Source: Gemmatimonadales bacterium (lineage in GTDB: Bacteria; Gemmatimonadota; Gemmatimonadetes; Gemmatimonadales; GWC2-71-9). From it: 40,544 bases of DNA. The notes below the pieces were generated by a model. That model saw only the letters and a list, made by a program, of their open reading frames with translations, was not told where the DNA came from and did no database searches. A program made the position numbers and the translations under genes. Below, piece after piece: positions 7,168 through 15,083 of this stretch (position 1 is its first letter; each line of letters begins with the position of its first letter). The stretch is taken from NCBI GenBank assembly GCA_030699545.1, contig JAUYMC010000045.1, positions 1-40,544 on the forward strand, read 5' to 3'.

Positions 7168-8400
7168 ATGCCCCGCGTTCACGTCACGTCCGAAATCGGC
7201 TCCCTCCGGTCCGTCCTGGTGCACACCCCCGGGAAGGAGCTGGTCGCGGTCACGCCCGGCAACCGCGAGGACTACCTCTACGACGACATCATCGACCTCG
7301 AGAACGCGCAGCAGGAGCATCGGCGGCTCGTCGCCGTGCTGGAGCGCTTCGCCGAGGTCCATGAAGTGCGCACCGTCCTGACCGACCTCGCGGCCCGGCC
7401 CGAGGTGCGGGAGTTCCTCACCACGCGGGCGCTCGAGGTCGTCCCCTCCGACGTGCTCGCCAAGCAGCTCAATGCGCTGCCCGCCGAGGATCTGGTCGCG
7501 CTGATGATCGAGGGCGCGATCGAAGAAGGGGGTCCCATCGCCCGCGCGCTGAACGAGGTCGCCTACGCGCTGCCGCCGCTGCCGAATCTCTTCTTCACGC
7601 GCGACGTCGGCATCGTCATCGGCGAGCACTCGATCATCGGGTCGATGCGGCACGGCGTGCGCTGGACCGAAGAGCTGCTGATCAAGGCGCTGTTCCGCTA
7701 CGACGCGCGCTTCGAGAACGCCGGCATCCTGTACGACGGCTCGGAGGAGAAGCGCACGAACTACACCCTCGAGGGGGGCGACGTGCATCCGCTGCGCCCC
7801 GACCTCCTGGTGCTGGGGTTCAGCGAGCGGTCCAGCCCGGCGGCGCTCGACCTGCTGTGCGACCTCGTCTTCGAGCACTGCGGCGTCACCGACGTCGTGA
7901 TCGTCGTGCTCCCCGCCGAGCGGACCGCCATCCATCTGGACATGATCTTCACGCAGATCGACCGCGAGCTGTGCTGCGTGTATCCGCCGCACTTTGTCGG
8001 TCCCGAGCGTCTCGCCGTGCTGCATCGCCGCAAACGCTCCAAGGGCGTGAAGGAGATGCCGAACTTCTTCGCCGCGCTCCAGGCGGTGGATCAGCCGCTC
8101 GAGCCGGTGTTCTGCGGCGGGAACCGGCGCACCCACCAGGAGCGCGAGCAGTGGGGATCGGCCTGCAACTTCATCGCGGTACGGCCGGGCGTCGTCCTCA
8201 GCTATGACCGCAACGACGTCACCCTGAACGAGCTCGCGAGCGCCGGATTCCGGCTGCTGCCGGCGGTGAGCTTCCTGACCGGCGACGAATCGCTGAAGCC
8301 GGGGGAGCGCTGCGTGATCACCATCGAAGGCAGCGAGCTGGTGCGCGGCGGCGGCGGGCCGCGCTGCATGACGCTGCCCCTGCGCCGGGACGATCTCTGA
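7168..8400 (+). CDS. arcA: Arginine deiminase
   Basis: Predicted to hydrolyse L-arginine to citrulline and ammonia, first step of the arginine deiminase pathway. The 410-residue protein has the expected landmarks: EIGSLRSVLVHTPGKEL at the start, NLFFTRDVG, YTLEGGDVHPL, the IHLDMIFTQID histidine/aspartate segment, WGSACNFIAVRPGVVLSYDRN, and the C-terminal GGGPRCMTLPLRR with the nucleophilic cysteine. ATG 7168 directly follows a run of seven C, and I see no ribosome binding site. It lies 11 bases after rex and may be cotranscribed under the Rex operator, which would connect it to redox state. Ornithine carbamoyltransferase and carbamate kinase genes are not in the window, so a full ATP-yielding pathway is unproven. 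Confidence 0.93.
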   Translation: MPRVHVTSEIGSLRSVLVHTPGKELVAVTPGNREDYLYDDIIDLENAQQEHRRLVAVLERFAEVHEVRTVLTDLAARPEVREFLTTRALEVVPSDVLAKQLNALPAEDLVALMIEGAIEEGGPIARALNEVAYALPPLPNLFFTRDVGIVIGEHSIIGSMRHGVRWTEELLIKALFRYDARFENAGILYDGSEEKRTNYTLEGGDVHPLRPDLLVLGFSERSSPAALDLLCDLVFEHCGVTDVVIVVLPAERTAIHLDMIFTQIDRELCCVYPPHFVGPERLAVLHRRKRSKGVKEMPNFFAALQAVDQPLEPVFCGGNRRTHQEREQWGSACNFIAVRPGVVLSYDRNDVTLNELASAGFRLLPAVSFLTGDESLKPGERCVITIEGSELVRGGGGPRCMTLPLRRDDL

Positions 8401-8498
8401 TCGGCCTCAGCGCCTATCCGGCATCCGCGCTGGGGCTGTCCGGCCGGGCGCTCGCGTATCTGCAGTCGGGCGCCGGCCCCGCGGCGAGCCTGGCGATC

Positions 8499-9263
8499 GT
8501 GCGCGACGTCCTCGGCATCGCGCGGGCCAATCGCCACACCGCCGACCGCATCGCCGCGGCGCTGCTGGCCGCCGATCCCCGCTTTGCCCGCACCGCCGAC
8601 GGCCGCTGGACCGCCGCGGTCCTCGACGTCGAGAGCCCGCCGCTCGACGCCTGCCGCTTTGCCGTCGTGGACGTCGAGACGACGGGCGTGCGCGCGTCTC
8701 GCGGCGATCGCATCATCGAGATTGCGGTGGTGCGGCTCGATGGCAGCGTCGCATTTCACAGCCTCGTGAATCCCGGCATCCCGCTCCCACCGTTCGTCCA
8801 GCGTCTGACGGGCATCGCGCCGTCGCTGGTGTCGGAGGCGCCGTCGTTCGACGCCATTGCCGACGCCGTCCTCGAGGCGTTGACCGGCTGCATCTTTGTC
8901 GCCCACAACGCCCGCTTCGATTGGCATTTCGTCTCGTCGGAAGTCGCGCGGACGCGCCATCTCGTGCTCCAGGGGCCGCGCGTCTGCACCGTGCGCCTCG
9001 CCCGGCGGCTGTTGCCCGACCTGCCGCGACGGAATCTCGATTCGGTGAGTGATCACTTTGGAATCGAGATCGAGGGACGCCATCGGGCGACGGGGGATGC
9101 GGTGGCGGCGGCGAAATGCCTGACGCGGCTGTTGAGCCTGGCGAAAGAGAACGGGGCGGTGTGCCTGGCGGATTTGGAGCAAACGCGGAAAGCGGAAGTG
9201 GGAACGCGGAACAGGACTGCCGACCGTTCCGCGTTCCGCGTTCCGCGTTCCACATTACCATGA
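8499..9263 (+). CDS. DnaQ-like 3'-5' exonuclease (DEDD family)
   Basis: The core is an exonuclease domain like the proofreading subunit of DNA polymerase III: FAVVDVETTG (Exo I, D and E), ending IFVAHNARFDWHFV (Exo II) and HRATGDAVAAAKCLTRLL (Exo III, H and D). A helical N-terminal region of about 50 residues precedes it. GTG 8499 is the first ordinary start, but the frame stays open to CTG 8397 with plausible sequence (SGRALAYLQSG), so a longer protein from a rare start is possible. The last 25 or so residues are encoded by AACGCGG/GTTCCGC heptamer tracts and look like an accidental tail. The stop overlaps the next ATG. Role in replication or repair is inferred. Confidence 0.82.
   Translation: MRDVLGIARANRHTADRIAAALLAADPRFARTADGRWTAAVLDVESPPLDACRFAVVDVETTGVRASRGDRIIEIAVVRLDGSVAFHSLVNPGIPLPPFVQRLTGIAPSLVSEAPSFDAIADAVLEALTGCIFVAHNARFDWHFVSSEVARTRHLVLQGPRVCTVRLARRLLPDLPRRNLDSVSDHFGIEIEGRHRATGDAVAAAKCLTRLLSLAKENGAVCLADLEQTRKAEVGTRNRTADRSAFRVPRSTLP
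9182..9253. repeat. Mirrored heptamer tracts at the exonuclease 3' end
   Basis: The left arm at 9182-9209 has four units (AACGCGG, AAAGCGG, AAGTGGG, AACGCGG). The right arm at 9226-9253 has GTTCCGC three times and GTTCCAC once. Sixteen bases separate them. The unit is nearly that of the 1324-1422 element, and here too the right arm ends just before a start codon (ATG 9260). Confidence 0.85.
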
Positions 9264-10123
9264 CCCACACGACCTTCCCAATCGGCCACCTCACCTGCCA
9301 TGCTCTGGAGGGCGGTCGGCAGCACTTGGATGGTGGCGCCATGTTCGGCGTCGTGCCCAAGGTGCTGTGGGAGCGGCGGATCCCCGCCGATGCGCGCAAT
9401 CGCATCCCGCTCGCGCTGCGCTGCCTGCTGGTCGAGCATCCGGACGGACTGGTGTTGATCGACACCGGGATCGGCAACAAGGAGAACGAGAAGTTCACGG
9501 ACATCTACGGCGTCGAGAACGCCGGCCAGGGCGGCCGCACGGCGCTCGAGGACGCGCTGGGGGAGCTGGGCCACGCACCGGACGACGTGCGCTGGGTGAT
9601 CAACACGCACCTGCATTTCGATCACGCCGGCGGTGACCGCTGCCGTGATCCCGACGGGACGCTGCGGCTCGCGTTCCCCAACGCCCGCTACGTCGTGCAG
9701 CGGCGCGAGCTGGACTTTGCCGCTCACACCAACGAGCGCACCGCCGGAAGCTATCTCGCCCACACCTTCGAGCACGTGCCGTTCGAGCTGATCGACGGGG
9801 ACGTGGAGGTCCTGCCCGGCATCCGCGCGCTCCCCACCCCCGGGCACGTGCCGTATCACAATTCCATGCTGATCGAGAGCGGGGGCGAGACGGCGTGTTT
9901 TGTCGCCGATCTCGTGCCGACGTCGGCGCATCTGCCGCTGCCCTGGATCATGGGCTATGACCTGGAGCCGCTGGTGACGCTCGAGACCCGGCGCCGGTTA
10001 TACCAGCGCGCCGAGGCGGAGCAGTGGCTGCTGGTGTTCGAGCACGACCCGGTGACGGTGGCGGGGCGGCTGGGGAAAGAGGGCAAGGGTGTCGGACTTG
10101 TAAAGCCTATCACGCTCGGCTAA
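9260..10123 (+). CDS. MBL-fold metallo-hydrolase
   Basis: Metallo-beta-lactamase-fold enzyme of about 287 residues. The zinc-binding motif NTHLHFDHAGG fits HxHxDH, with further ligands probably in TPGHVPYHNSML and CFVADLVPT. A DTGIGNKENEKF segment follows the first strands, and the pattern recalls the quorum-quenching lactonase/AttM-type and related MBL hydrolases. The substrate cannot be told from sequence. ATG 9260 overlaps the exonuclease stop (ATGA). The upstream tract of GTTCCGC units replaces any ribosome binding site, so translation may depend on coupling. The 174-base infC leader follows. Confidence 0.85.
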   Translation: MTHTTFPIGHLTCHALEGGRQHLDGGAMFGVVPKVLWERRIPADARNRIPLALRCLLVEHPDGLVLIDTGIGNKENEKFTDIYGVENAGQGGRTALEDALGELGHAPDDVRWVINTHLHFDHAGGDRCRDPDGTLRLAFPNARYVVQRRELDFAAHTNERTAGSYLAHTFEHVPFELIDGDVEVLPGIRALPTPGHVPYHNSMLIESGGETACFVADLVPTSAHLPLPWIMGYDLEPLVTLETRRRLYQRAEAEQWLLVFEHDPVTVAGRLGKEGKGVGLVKPITLG

Positions 10124-10297
10124 CTTGACGGCCACAATTTGGAAGCGGGCGCAGCGCGCCCCACCCGCATGCCTCTCGCAGGAGAGTGCTCCAGGGTTCG
10201 ATGATCCGAACCCCCGTCCGGGGGTGAGGTTGCGGACTTTGGGTGGGCTACCGAGGTCCGCTTTTGTACGTCCGTAAAGGAGACTGCACACCTGGCC
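10124..10297 (+). promoter_or_regulatory. Structured infC operon leader
   Basis: This stretch without a gene holds several hairpins before infC: CTCTC/GAGAG near 10172, GGTTCG/CGAACC at about 10195-10212, and ACCCCC/GGGGGU at 10210-10225. The last two overlap, so only one can form at a time. A terminator-like stem with a T tract follows, then AAAGGAG at 10276-10282. infC-rpmI-rplT leaders are known sites of feedback by L20 or by attenuation. The same role here is inference. Confidence 0.6.
10232..10265 (+). terminator. Attenuator-like terminator in the infC leader
   Basis: GCGGAC pairs with GTCCGC, and the stem extends with wobble pairs to about 11 bp closed by an 8-base loop. TTTT follows directly. 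Its place upstream of infC, inside the leader, suggests premature termination control instead of simple termination of the hydrolase gene, though it could do both. Confidence 0.65.
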
Positions 10298-10816
10298 ATT
10301 CCTGACAGCAGAGCCCCGCGGACGCGCGTGAACCGGCAGATCCGGATCAGTCCGGTGCGGGTGATCGCGGACAACGGCGATCAGCTCGGCGTGCTGACGA
10401 TCGATGACGCGCTGGCCGCCGCGCACGAACGGGGACTCGATCTGGTGGAAGTCGCGCCGCTCGCCCGGCCGCCCGTCGTCAAGATCATGGATTACGGCAA
10501 GTTCAAGTTCGAGCAGGCGAAAGCGGCGCGGGCCGCGAAGAAAAAGCAGCACGTGATTCATCTGAAAGAAGTGAAATACCGCCCCGGGATCGACGATCAC
10601 GATTTCGATTTCAAGACCCGGCACGCGCGGGAGTTCCTGGTGGAAGGCAACAAGGTGAAAGTGACGATGATGTACCGCGGCCGGCAGATGGCGCACATCG
10701 AGCTGGGCCGGGACGTGCTCGATCGCGTCGCCCTCGAGCTGAAGGACATCGGCAAGATCGAGCAGGAGCCGAAGCTCGAAGGCCGCAACATGTCGATGGT
10801 CCTCGCCCCGAAGTAA
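10298..10816 (+). CDS. infC: Translation initiation factor IF-3
   Basis: IF-3 binds the 30S subunit, prevents premature 50S joining and checks the start codon. The protein has the N-terminal RVNRQIRISPVRVI...LGVLTIDDAL region, a lysine-rich linker (KAARAAKKKQHVIHLKEVKYRPGI) and the C-terminal domain DFKTRHAREFLVEGNKVKVTMMYRGRQM. The first ordinary start is GTG 10328. I prefer ATT 10298, which adds ten residues (IPDSRAPRTR) matching the basic stretch that precedes VN/IN in homologues. An AUU start with self-discrimination by IF-3 is established in other bacteria. AAAGGAG lies 15 bases upstream of the ATT, a rather long spacing. GTG 10328 remains the alternative. Confidence 0.93.
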   Translation: MPDSRAPRTRVNRQIRISPVRVIADNGDQLGVLTIDDALAAAHERGLDLVEVAPLARPPVVKIMDYGKFKFEQAKAARAAKKKQHVIHLKEVKYRPGIDDHDFDFKTRHAREFLVEGNKVKVTMMYRGRQMAHIELGRDVLDRVALELKDIGKIEQEPKLEGRNMSMVLAPK

Positions 10817-10826
10817 GGAGTCTGGG

Positions 10827-11018
10827 ATGCCGAAGATGAAATCCAAGCGCGCCCTGCGGAAACGGGTGCGCCTGACGGGCACGGGCAAGATGCGCCGCTA
10901 TCGCGCCTACAAGCGGCACATCGCGACCAAGAAGCACCCCAAGCGGAAGCGTCACCTGCGCAAGGCGACGCTGGTTTCGCACGCCGAGCGGCGCCTGAAG
11001 CGCCTGCTCATGGCCTAA
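10827..11018 (+). CDS. rpmI: 50S ribosomal protein L35
   Basis: The 63-residue basic protein starts [21 protein letters not shown] and contains [16 protein letters not shown], the L35 pattern, with RLKRLLMA at the end. Length is standard. An AAGGAG signal lies upstream of the ATG, ten bases after infC. It sits in the usual infC-rpmI-rplT order, so control by the infC leader is likely. Confidence 0.97.
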   Translation: MPKMKSKRALRKRVRLTGTGKMRRYRAYKRHIATKKHPKRKRHLRKATLVSHAERRLKRLLMA

Positions 11019-11028
11019 AGGACGGCTT

Positions 11029-11382
11029 ATGCCTCGCGTCAAGAGCAATGTCGCGCGCCTGAAGCGCAAGAACAAAGTGATGAAGCTCGCCAAGGGCTAC
11101 TGGGGCGGGCGCAGCAAGCTGTGGAAAGCCGCCAAAGAGGCCACCGAGCGCGCCGCGAAATACGCCTACCGCGACCGGCGCCGCAAAAAGGGCGACTTCC
11201 GCCGGCTGTGGATCACGCGCATCAACGCCGCCGCGCGCCTCCACGCGCTGTCGTACAACCGCCTCATGAACGGCCTCCGCAAGGCGGGCGTCGAGATCAA
11301 TCGCAAAGTCCTGGCCGACATCGCCGTCCGCGACCCGGCGGCGTTTGAACAGATCGCGGAGGTCGCCAAGAAGGCTCTGTAA
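11029..11382 (+). CDS. rplT: 50S ribosomal protein L20
   Basis: L20 is an early-assembly 23S rRNA-binding protein and, in several bacteria, the autoregulator of this operon. The 117-residue sequence shows [38 protein letters not shown], then [25 protein letters not shown] and [27 protein letters not shown]. Length and sequence match the family throughout. The pheS start follows two bases after the stop, joining ribosomal-protein and tRNA-synthetase genes in one unit. Confidence 0.98.
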   Translation: MPRVKSNVARLKRKNKVMKLAKGYWGGRSKLWKAAKEATERAAKYAYRDRRRKKGDFRRLWITRINAAARLHALSYNRLMNGLRKAGVEINRKVLADIAVRDPAAFEQIAEVAKKAL

Positions 11383-11384
11383 CA

Positions 11385-12407
11385 ATGCGCCTCGACGAGC
11401 TGCGGGAGCGTCTCAAAGAAATTCCGCAGGCCGATGCACGCCGGCTCCAGGAGCTCAAGACCGAGCTGCTGGGTCGCCGCGCCGGCGCCCTCACCGAAAT
11501 CCTCAAAACGCTGCCCACCCTCGACGCGGAGACCCGCAAGCAGGTGGGCGGCGCGGCCAACGCGCTGAAGCGCGAGCTCGAGCGCGCCATCGACGAGCGC
11601 GAGCAGGCCCTCGCCCGCGGCAAAGCCGCGCGCACCGGCCAGGGGATCGACCTCACCATGCCGGGCCGGCCCGTCTGGCGCGGCGGCCTGCACATCGTCA
11701 CCCAGGTCGTGAGCGAGATCTGCGACATCTTCCGCGAACTCGGCTTCACCCGCGCCGTCGGCCCCGAGGCGGAGACCGAGCGCAACAACTTCTTCGCGCT
11801 CAACTTCCCCCCCGATCACCCCGCGCTCGATGCCCAGGACAGCTTCTACCTGGGCGGCGACGCGCTGCTGCGCACCCACACCTCGCCCGTGCAGATCCGC
11901 ACGCTGGAGCACTACCCGCCGCCGGTGCGCGTCGTCATCCCGGGCGCCTGCTACCGCCGCGATCCCTTCGACGCGTCGCACTCGCCGGTGTTCGAGCAGA
12001 TCGAGGGGCTGGCGGTGGATGACGGGCTGACGTTCGTCGATCTGAAGGCCACGCTCGCGACGTTCGCGCGCCGCTTCTTCTCGCCCGATACCGCCGTGCG
12101 GTTCCGGCCGTCGTACTTCCCGTTCACCGAGCCGTCGGCCGAGATGGATGTCCGCTGCCAGCTCTGCGCCGGCGCGGGCTGCCCCGCCTGCAAGCAGACC
12201 GGCTGGATGGAGATCCTCGGCTCGGGCATGGTGCACCCCGCGGTGCTCGAGAACTGCGGCGTGGACGCCGAGCGCTATACGGGGTTCGCGTGGGGCATGG
12301 GACCGCAGCGCATCGCCATGGTCCGCCACGGCATCCCCGACATCCGCCTCTTCTTCGAGAGCGACATGCGGTTTCTGGAACGGTTCTCCGGGATCGACAG
12401 CCGGTGA
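11385..12407 (+). CDS. pheS: Phenylalanine-tRNA ligase alpha subunit
   Basis: Catalytic subunit of the alpha2beta2 enzyme that charges tRNA-Phe. The 340 residues comprise an N-terminal coiled coil (RLKEIPQADARRLQELKTELLGRRAG) and the class II core: DLTMPGRP, the HIVTQVVSEICDIFRELGF motif 1 helix, GACYRRDPFDASHSPVFEQIEGL (motif 2) and FAWGMGPQRIAMVRHGI with DIRLFFESD (motif 3 region). The CQLCAGAGCPACKQTGWMEILG insert is common in the family. The stop overlaps the pheT GTG by four bases, as expected for subunits made in equal amounts. Confidence 0.98.
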   Translation: MRLDELRERLKEIPQADARRLQELKTELLGRRAGALTEILKTLPTLDAETRKQVGGAANALKRELERAIDEREQALARGKAARTGQGIDLTMPGRPVWRGGLHIVTQVVSEICDIFRELGFTRAVGPEAETERNNFFALNFPPDHPALDAQDSFYLGGDALLRTHTSPVQIRTLEHYPPPVRVVIPGACYRRDPFDASHSPVFEQIEGLAVDDGLTFVDLKATLATFARRFFSPDTAVRFRPSYFPFTEPSAEMDVRCQLCAGAGCPACKQTGWMEILGSGMVHPAVLENCGVDAERYTGFAWGMGPQRIAMVRHGIPDIRLFFESDMRFLERFSGIDSR

Positions 12408-14815
12408 TCGTCTCCCGCCGCTGGCTGGAAGCGCTCCTCGGCCGCCCGCTCGTCGCGCAGGAGGTGGCCGACCGTCTGGCCGCGCAATGCGCGCCGGTCG
12501 ATGCCGTGATCCCGCTGCACCAGGACCTCGGCGCGGTGGTCGTCGCCCGGGTGCAGGACGTGAAGCAGCACCCCAACGCCGATCGGCTGACGGTGTGCGT
12601 CGTGGACGCCGGTGGCGCAGCGCCTCTCGAGGTGGTCTGCGGAGCTCCCAATGTCCAAGCAGGAAAAGCGTATCCATTCGCTCCGGTCGGCGCGACTCTT
12701 CCGGGTGGGTTAAAGCTCGAGCGGCGCAAGATTCGCGGCGTCGAATCGAACGGCATGCTCTGCTCGGCGAAGGAGCTGGGCCTGGGCGCAGACCACGCCG
12801 GCATTCTCGAGCTGGACACCGATGCCGCGCCGGGCACGCCTTTCCTCGACGCCGTCCCGGTGCGCGACGACCAGATCGTCCTCGACGTCTCGGCGAATCG
12901 ACCCGATCTGCTGAGCCATAAAGGGGTGGCTCGGGAGCTGGCGGCGGGATTGGGCGGGACAGTGAAGCTTCCGACGGTCGGACGGCCTGACGGCCCGACG
13001 GGCGCAGTGCCATCGGCCGTCCGGCCGTCCGGCCATCAGGCCGTCGTTGATGGTGTCGCGGTCCGCCTCGAGGATCCCGAAGGCGCCCCGCGCTACCTGA
13101 TCGCGGTCCTGCGGGGAGTGACGGTACGCCCCAGTCCGGCCTGGCTTGCCCATCGCCTTTCGTCCCTCGGCCAGCGGTCGATCAACAACATCGTGGACGC
13201 CACGAACTACATCCTGTTCGAGATCAATCAGCCGCTGCATGCGTTCGATCTCGCCAAGCTGCGGGGGCCGGCCGTCGTCGTGCGCCGGGCGACCGCGTCC
13301 GAGAGAATCGTCACGTTGGACGGCGTCACGCGCAGTCTGACCCCGGAGATGACCGCCATCTGCGACGCGGAACGCGCGACGATCGTCGCCGGCGTCATGG
13401 GCAGCGCGGACTCCGAAGTCTCCCAGAGCACGACCGACATCGTGCTCGAGTGCGCCTACTTCCAGCCGACGCGGATCCGGCGCACCCGCCGCGCGCTCGG
13501 CATCTCGAGCGAATCGAGCTATCGTTTCGAGCGCGGCATCGACATGCTCGCCATGCCGGAGGCGCTGGCGCGCGCCATCGAGCTGATCCGCGCGGTCGCG
13601 GGTGGGGAGATGCGCGAGGCGCCGGTGGACCTCTGGCCCGAGCCGCAGCAGCCGCGCAGCGTGTTCCTGCGCGAGGACCGCGTTGCGCATCTGCTCGGCG
13701 TCGCCGTACCGCGGCCGGAGATCGAGCGGCTGCTGTCGAGCGTCGGCTTTGTCGCCGCGCCCAAGGGCGAGCGGCTCGCGGTCCAGGTCCCGGGGTGGCG
13801 GCCCGACGTCACGCGCGAGGTGGACCTGATCGAGGAAGTCGCCCGGCTGCGGGGCTACGACTCCTTCCCGGTGGAGCTCCGGCCCTACCGCCTCGGGACG
13901 GTCCCCGATGCGCCCGCCGAGCAGACGCTCGACCGGATGCGCGAGACGCTGGCGCGCGCGGGGCTGTTCGAGGCCCGAACGCTGCCGCTCGGCCCCGCCG
14001 ATGCCCCTGACGCGATCGCGGTCGTGAACCCGCTCTCGGCGGAGGAGGCCCATCTGCGCAGCCAGCTGCTGCCGGGCCTGGTGCGCCGGGTCGAGCACAA
14101 TTGGGCGCTCGGGCAACGGGACGTGCGGCTGTTCGAGGTCGGGACCGTTTTCCGGCCGTCCGGCCGCGGGGCCGATGGACCGTCGTCCCTGCCAGACGAA
14201 CAGCTCCGGCTCGGCGTCGTCCTGACCGGTGCGCGTCACCCCTCCCACTGGTCCGCCCAGAGTTCGAAAGTACCTGATATGGACATATGGGACTTGAAGC
14301 ACCACTTTGAGTTAGCTGTTGCGGCCGCATGCCCCGCTTGCGACATTCGTCCCGCGGAATCGGGGACAGGGTGGGTGGCGCTCGAGTCGGACGGTGGGGA
14401 GCAGCGGGGGTGGGCCGGGCCGCTCGAGGCGGACGCCCCCAAGTGGGCCGGCTCGCTGTTGGGGCTGGAGGTGCGGATCGCCGTCGGCGCTCCGTCGCTG
14501 CCGCGCTACGAGGCCCTGCCGACCCAGCCGCCCGTCTTGCGGGATCTCTCCCTGGTGGTGCCGGGTGGAGTGACCGCGGCGGCCGTCGCGGTGGTGCTGC
14601 GGCGGGTGGGCGGTACGCTGCTCGAGCGGCTCGACGTGCTCGATGAATATCGCGGTGCGGGGGGGGGCTTGCCGGAAGGCACACGCGGCGTGACGTGGCG
14701 CTGCACCTTCCGCGATCCGGACCGGACGTTGACGGAACGGGAGATCGATGCGCTGCTCGGCCGGATGCTGAGCGCGCTGGAGGAAGACCTTGCCGTACGC
14801 CGGCGACAGACTTGA
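12404..14815 (+). CDS. pheT: Phenylalanine-tRNA ligase beta subunit
   Basis: The 803-residue beta subunit binds tRNA and carries editing activity. In order: an N-terminal tRNA-binding OB domain (VVVARVQDVKQHPNADRLTVCVVD), the B3/B4 editing domain with INNIVDATNYILFEINQPLHAFDLAKL, the B5 domain, a core with VDLIEEVARLRGYD, and a C-terminal FDX-ACB domain (PVLRDLSLVVPGGV to TFRDPDRTLTEREIDALLGRML). GTG 12404 overlaps the pheS stop. A linker of about 28 residues between the OB and B3 regions is encoded by mirrored octamer tracts, and a second octamer tract lies at 14154-14185. A nine-G run at 14659-14667 stays in frame. Confidence 0.97.
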   Translation: MIVSRRWLEALLGRPLVAQEVADRLAAQCAPVDAVIPLHQDLGAVVVARVQDVKQHPNADRLTVCVVDAGGAAPLEVVCGAPNVQAGKAYPFAPVGATLPGGLKLERRKIRGVESNGMLCSAKELGLGADHAGILELDTDAAPGTPFLDAVPVRDDQIVLDVSANRPDLLSHKGVARELAAGLGGTVKLPTVGRPDGPTGAVPSAVRPSGHQAVVDGVAVRLEDPEGAPRYLIAVLRGVTVRPSPAWLAHRLSSLGQRSINNIVDATNYILFEINQPLHAFDLAKLRGPAVVVRRATASERIVTLDGVTRSLTPEMTAICDAERATIVAGVMGSADSEVSQSTTDIVLECAYFQPTRIRRTRRALGISSESSYRFERGIDMLAMPEALARAIELIRAVAGGEMREAPVDLWPEPQQPRSVFLREDRVAHLLGVAVPRPEIERLLSSVGFVAAPKGERLAVQVPGWRPDVTREVDLIEEVARLRGYDSFPVELRPYRLGTVPDAPAEQTLDRMRETLARAGLFEARTLPLGPADAPDAIAVVNPLSAEEAHLRSQLLPGLVRRVEHNWALGQRDVRLFEVGTVFRPSGRGADGPSSLPDEQLRLGVVLTGARHPSHWSAQSSKVPDMDIWDLKHHFELAVAAACPACDIRPAESGTGWVALESDGGEQRGWAGPLEADAPKWAGSLLGLEVRIAVGAPSLPRYEALPTQPPVLRDLSLVVPGGVTAAAVAVVLRRVGGTLLERLDVLDEYRGAGGGLPEGTRGVTWRCTFRDPDRTLTEREIDALLGRMLSALEEDLAVRRRQT
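12973..13046. repeat. Mirrored octamer tracts inside pheT
   Basis: The left arm at 12973-13004 is four 8-nt units beginning GACGG (GACGGTCG, GACGGCCT, GACGGCCC, GACGGGCG). The right arm at 13015-13046 is GGCCGTCC twice, GGCCATCA and GGCCGTCG, the complementary type. Ten bases separate the arms. They encode a Pro/Gly-rich linker. Confidence 0.75.
14154..14185. repeat. Single octamer tract in pheT
   Basis: Four 8-nt units in a row (GGCCGTCC, GGCCGCGG, GGCCGATG, GACCGTCG) share GRCCG at their start. They match the right-arm unit at 13015-13046, but no mirrored arm is visible. They encode a loop around FRPSGRGADGP. Confidence 0.5.
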
Positions 14816-15083
14816 TGCGCGTCATGCGATTGACCAGCTCGAGGCGATCCTGCGGGAAGTCGCCGAGGAGTTGGCGGGCTGGCGCTCGCGCGCCCAAAAA
14901 GCTGAGGCGGAGCTGAAGCTGCGCGCGGCGAGCGGGACCCCGCCGGTGCGCCACCCGGAGCTCGAGTCGGAGAACCGCGTCCTGCGCCAGCGCATGGAAG
15001 GCGCGCGCACGCGCGTGAACGATTTGCTGCAGCGGCTGACGTTTCTCGAAGAGCAGGCGCGCGAAAACGGCGGTCACAAGTGA
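14790..15083 (+). CDS. Small coiled-coil protein upstream of zapA
   Basis: A 97-residue acidic, mostly helical protein with two coiled-coil stretches: LDARHAIDQLEAILREVAEELAGWRSRAQKAEAEL and ELESENRVLRQRMEGARTRVNDLLQRLTFLEEQ. The start is unsure. TTG 14790 lies inside pheT and no better start codon is in frame. Its stop overlaps the zapA GTG. Position and structure suggest a ZapB-like partner for ZapA at the division ring. That is inference, since short coiled coils carry little family signal. Confidence 0.6.
   Translation: MPYAGDRLDARHAIDQLEAILREVAEELAGWRSRAQKAEAELKLRAASGTPPVRHPELESENRVLRQRMEGARTRVNDLLQRLTFLEEQARENGGHK

Noticed and set aside
11166-13013. Long minus-strand open frame across rplT, pheS and pheT
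   Set aside because: It mirrors conserved genes in GC-rich sequence and encodes Arg/Pro/Gly-rich text without motifs.
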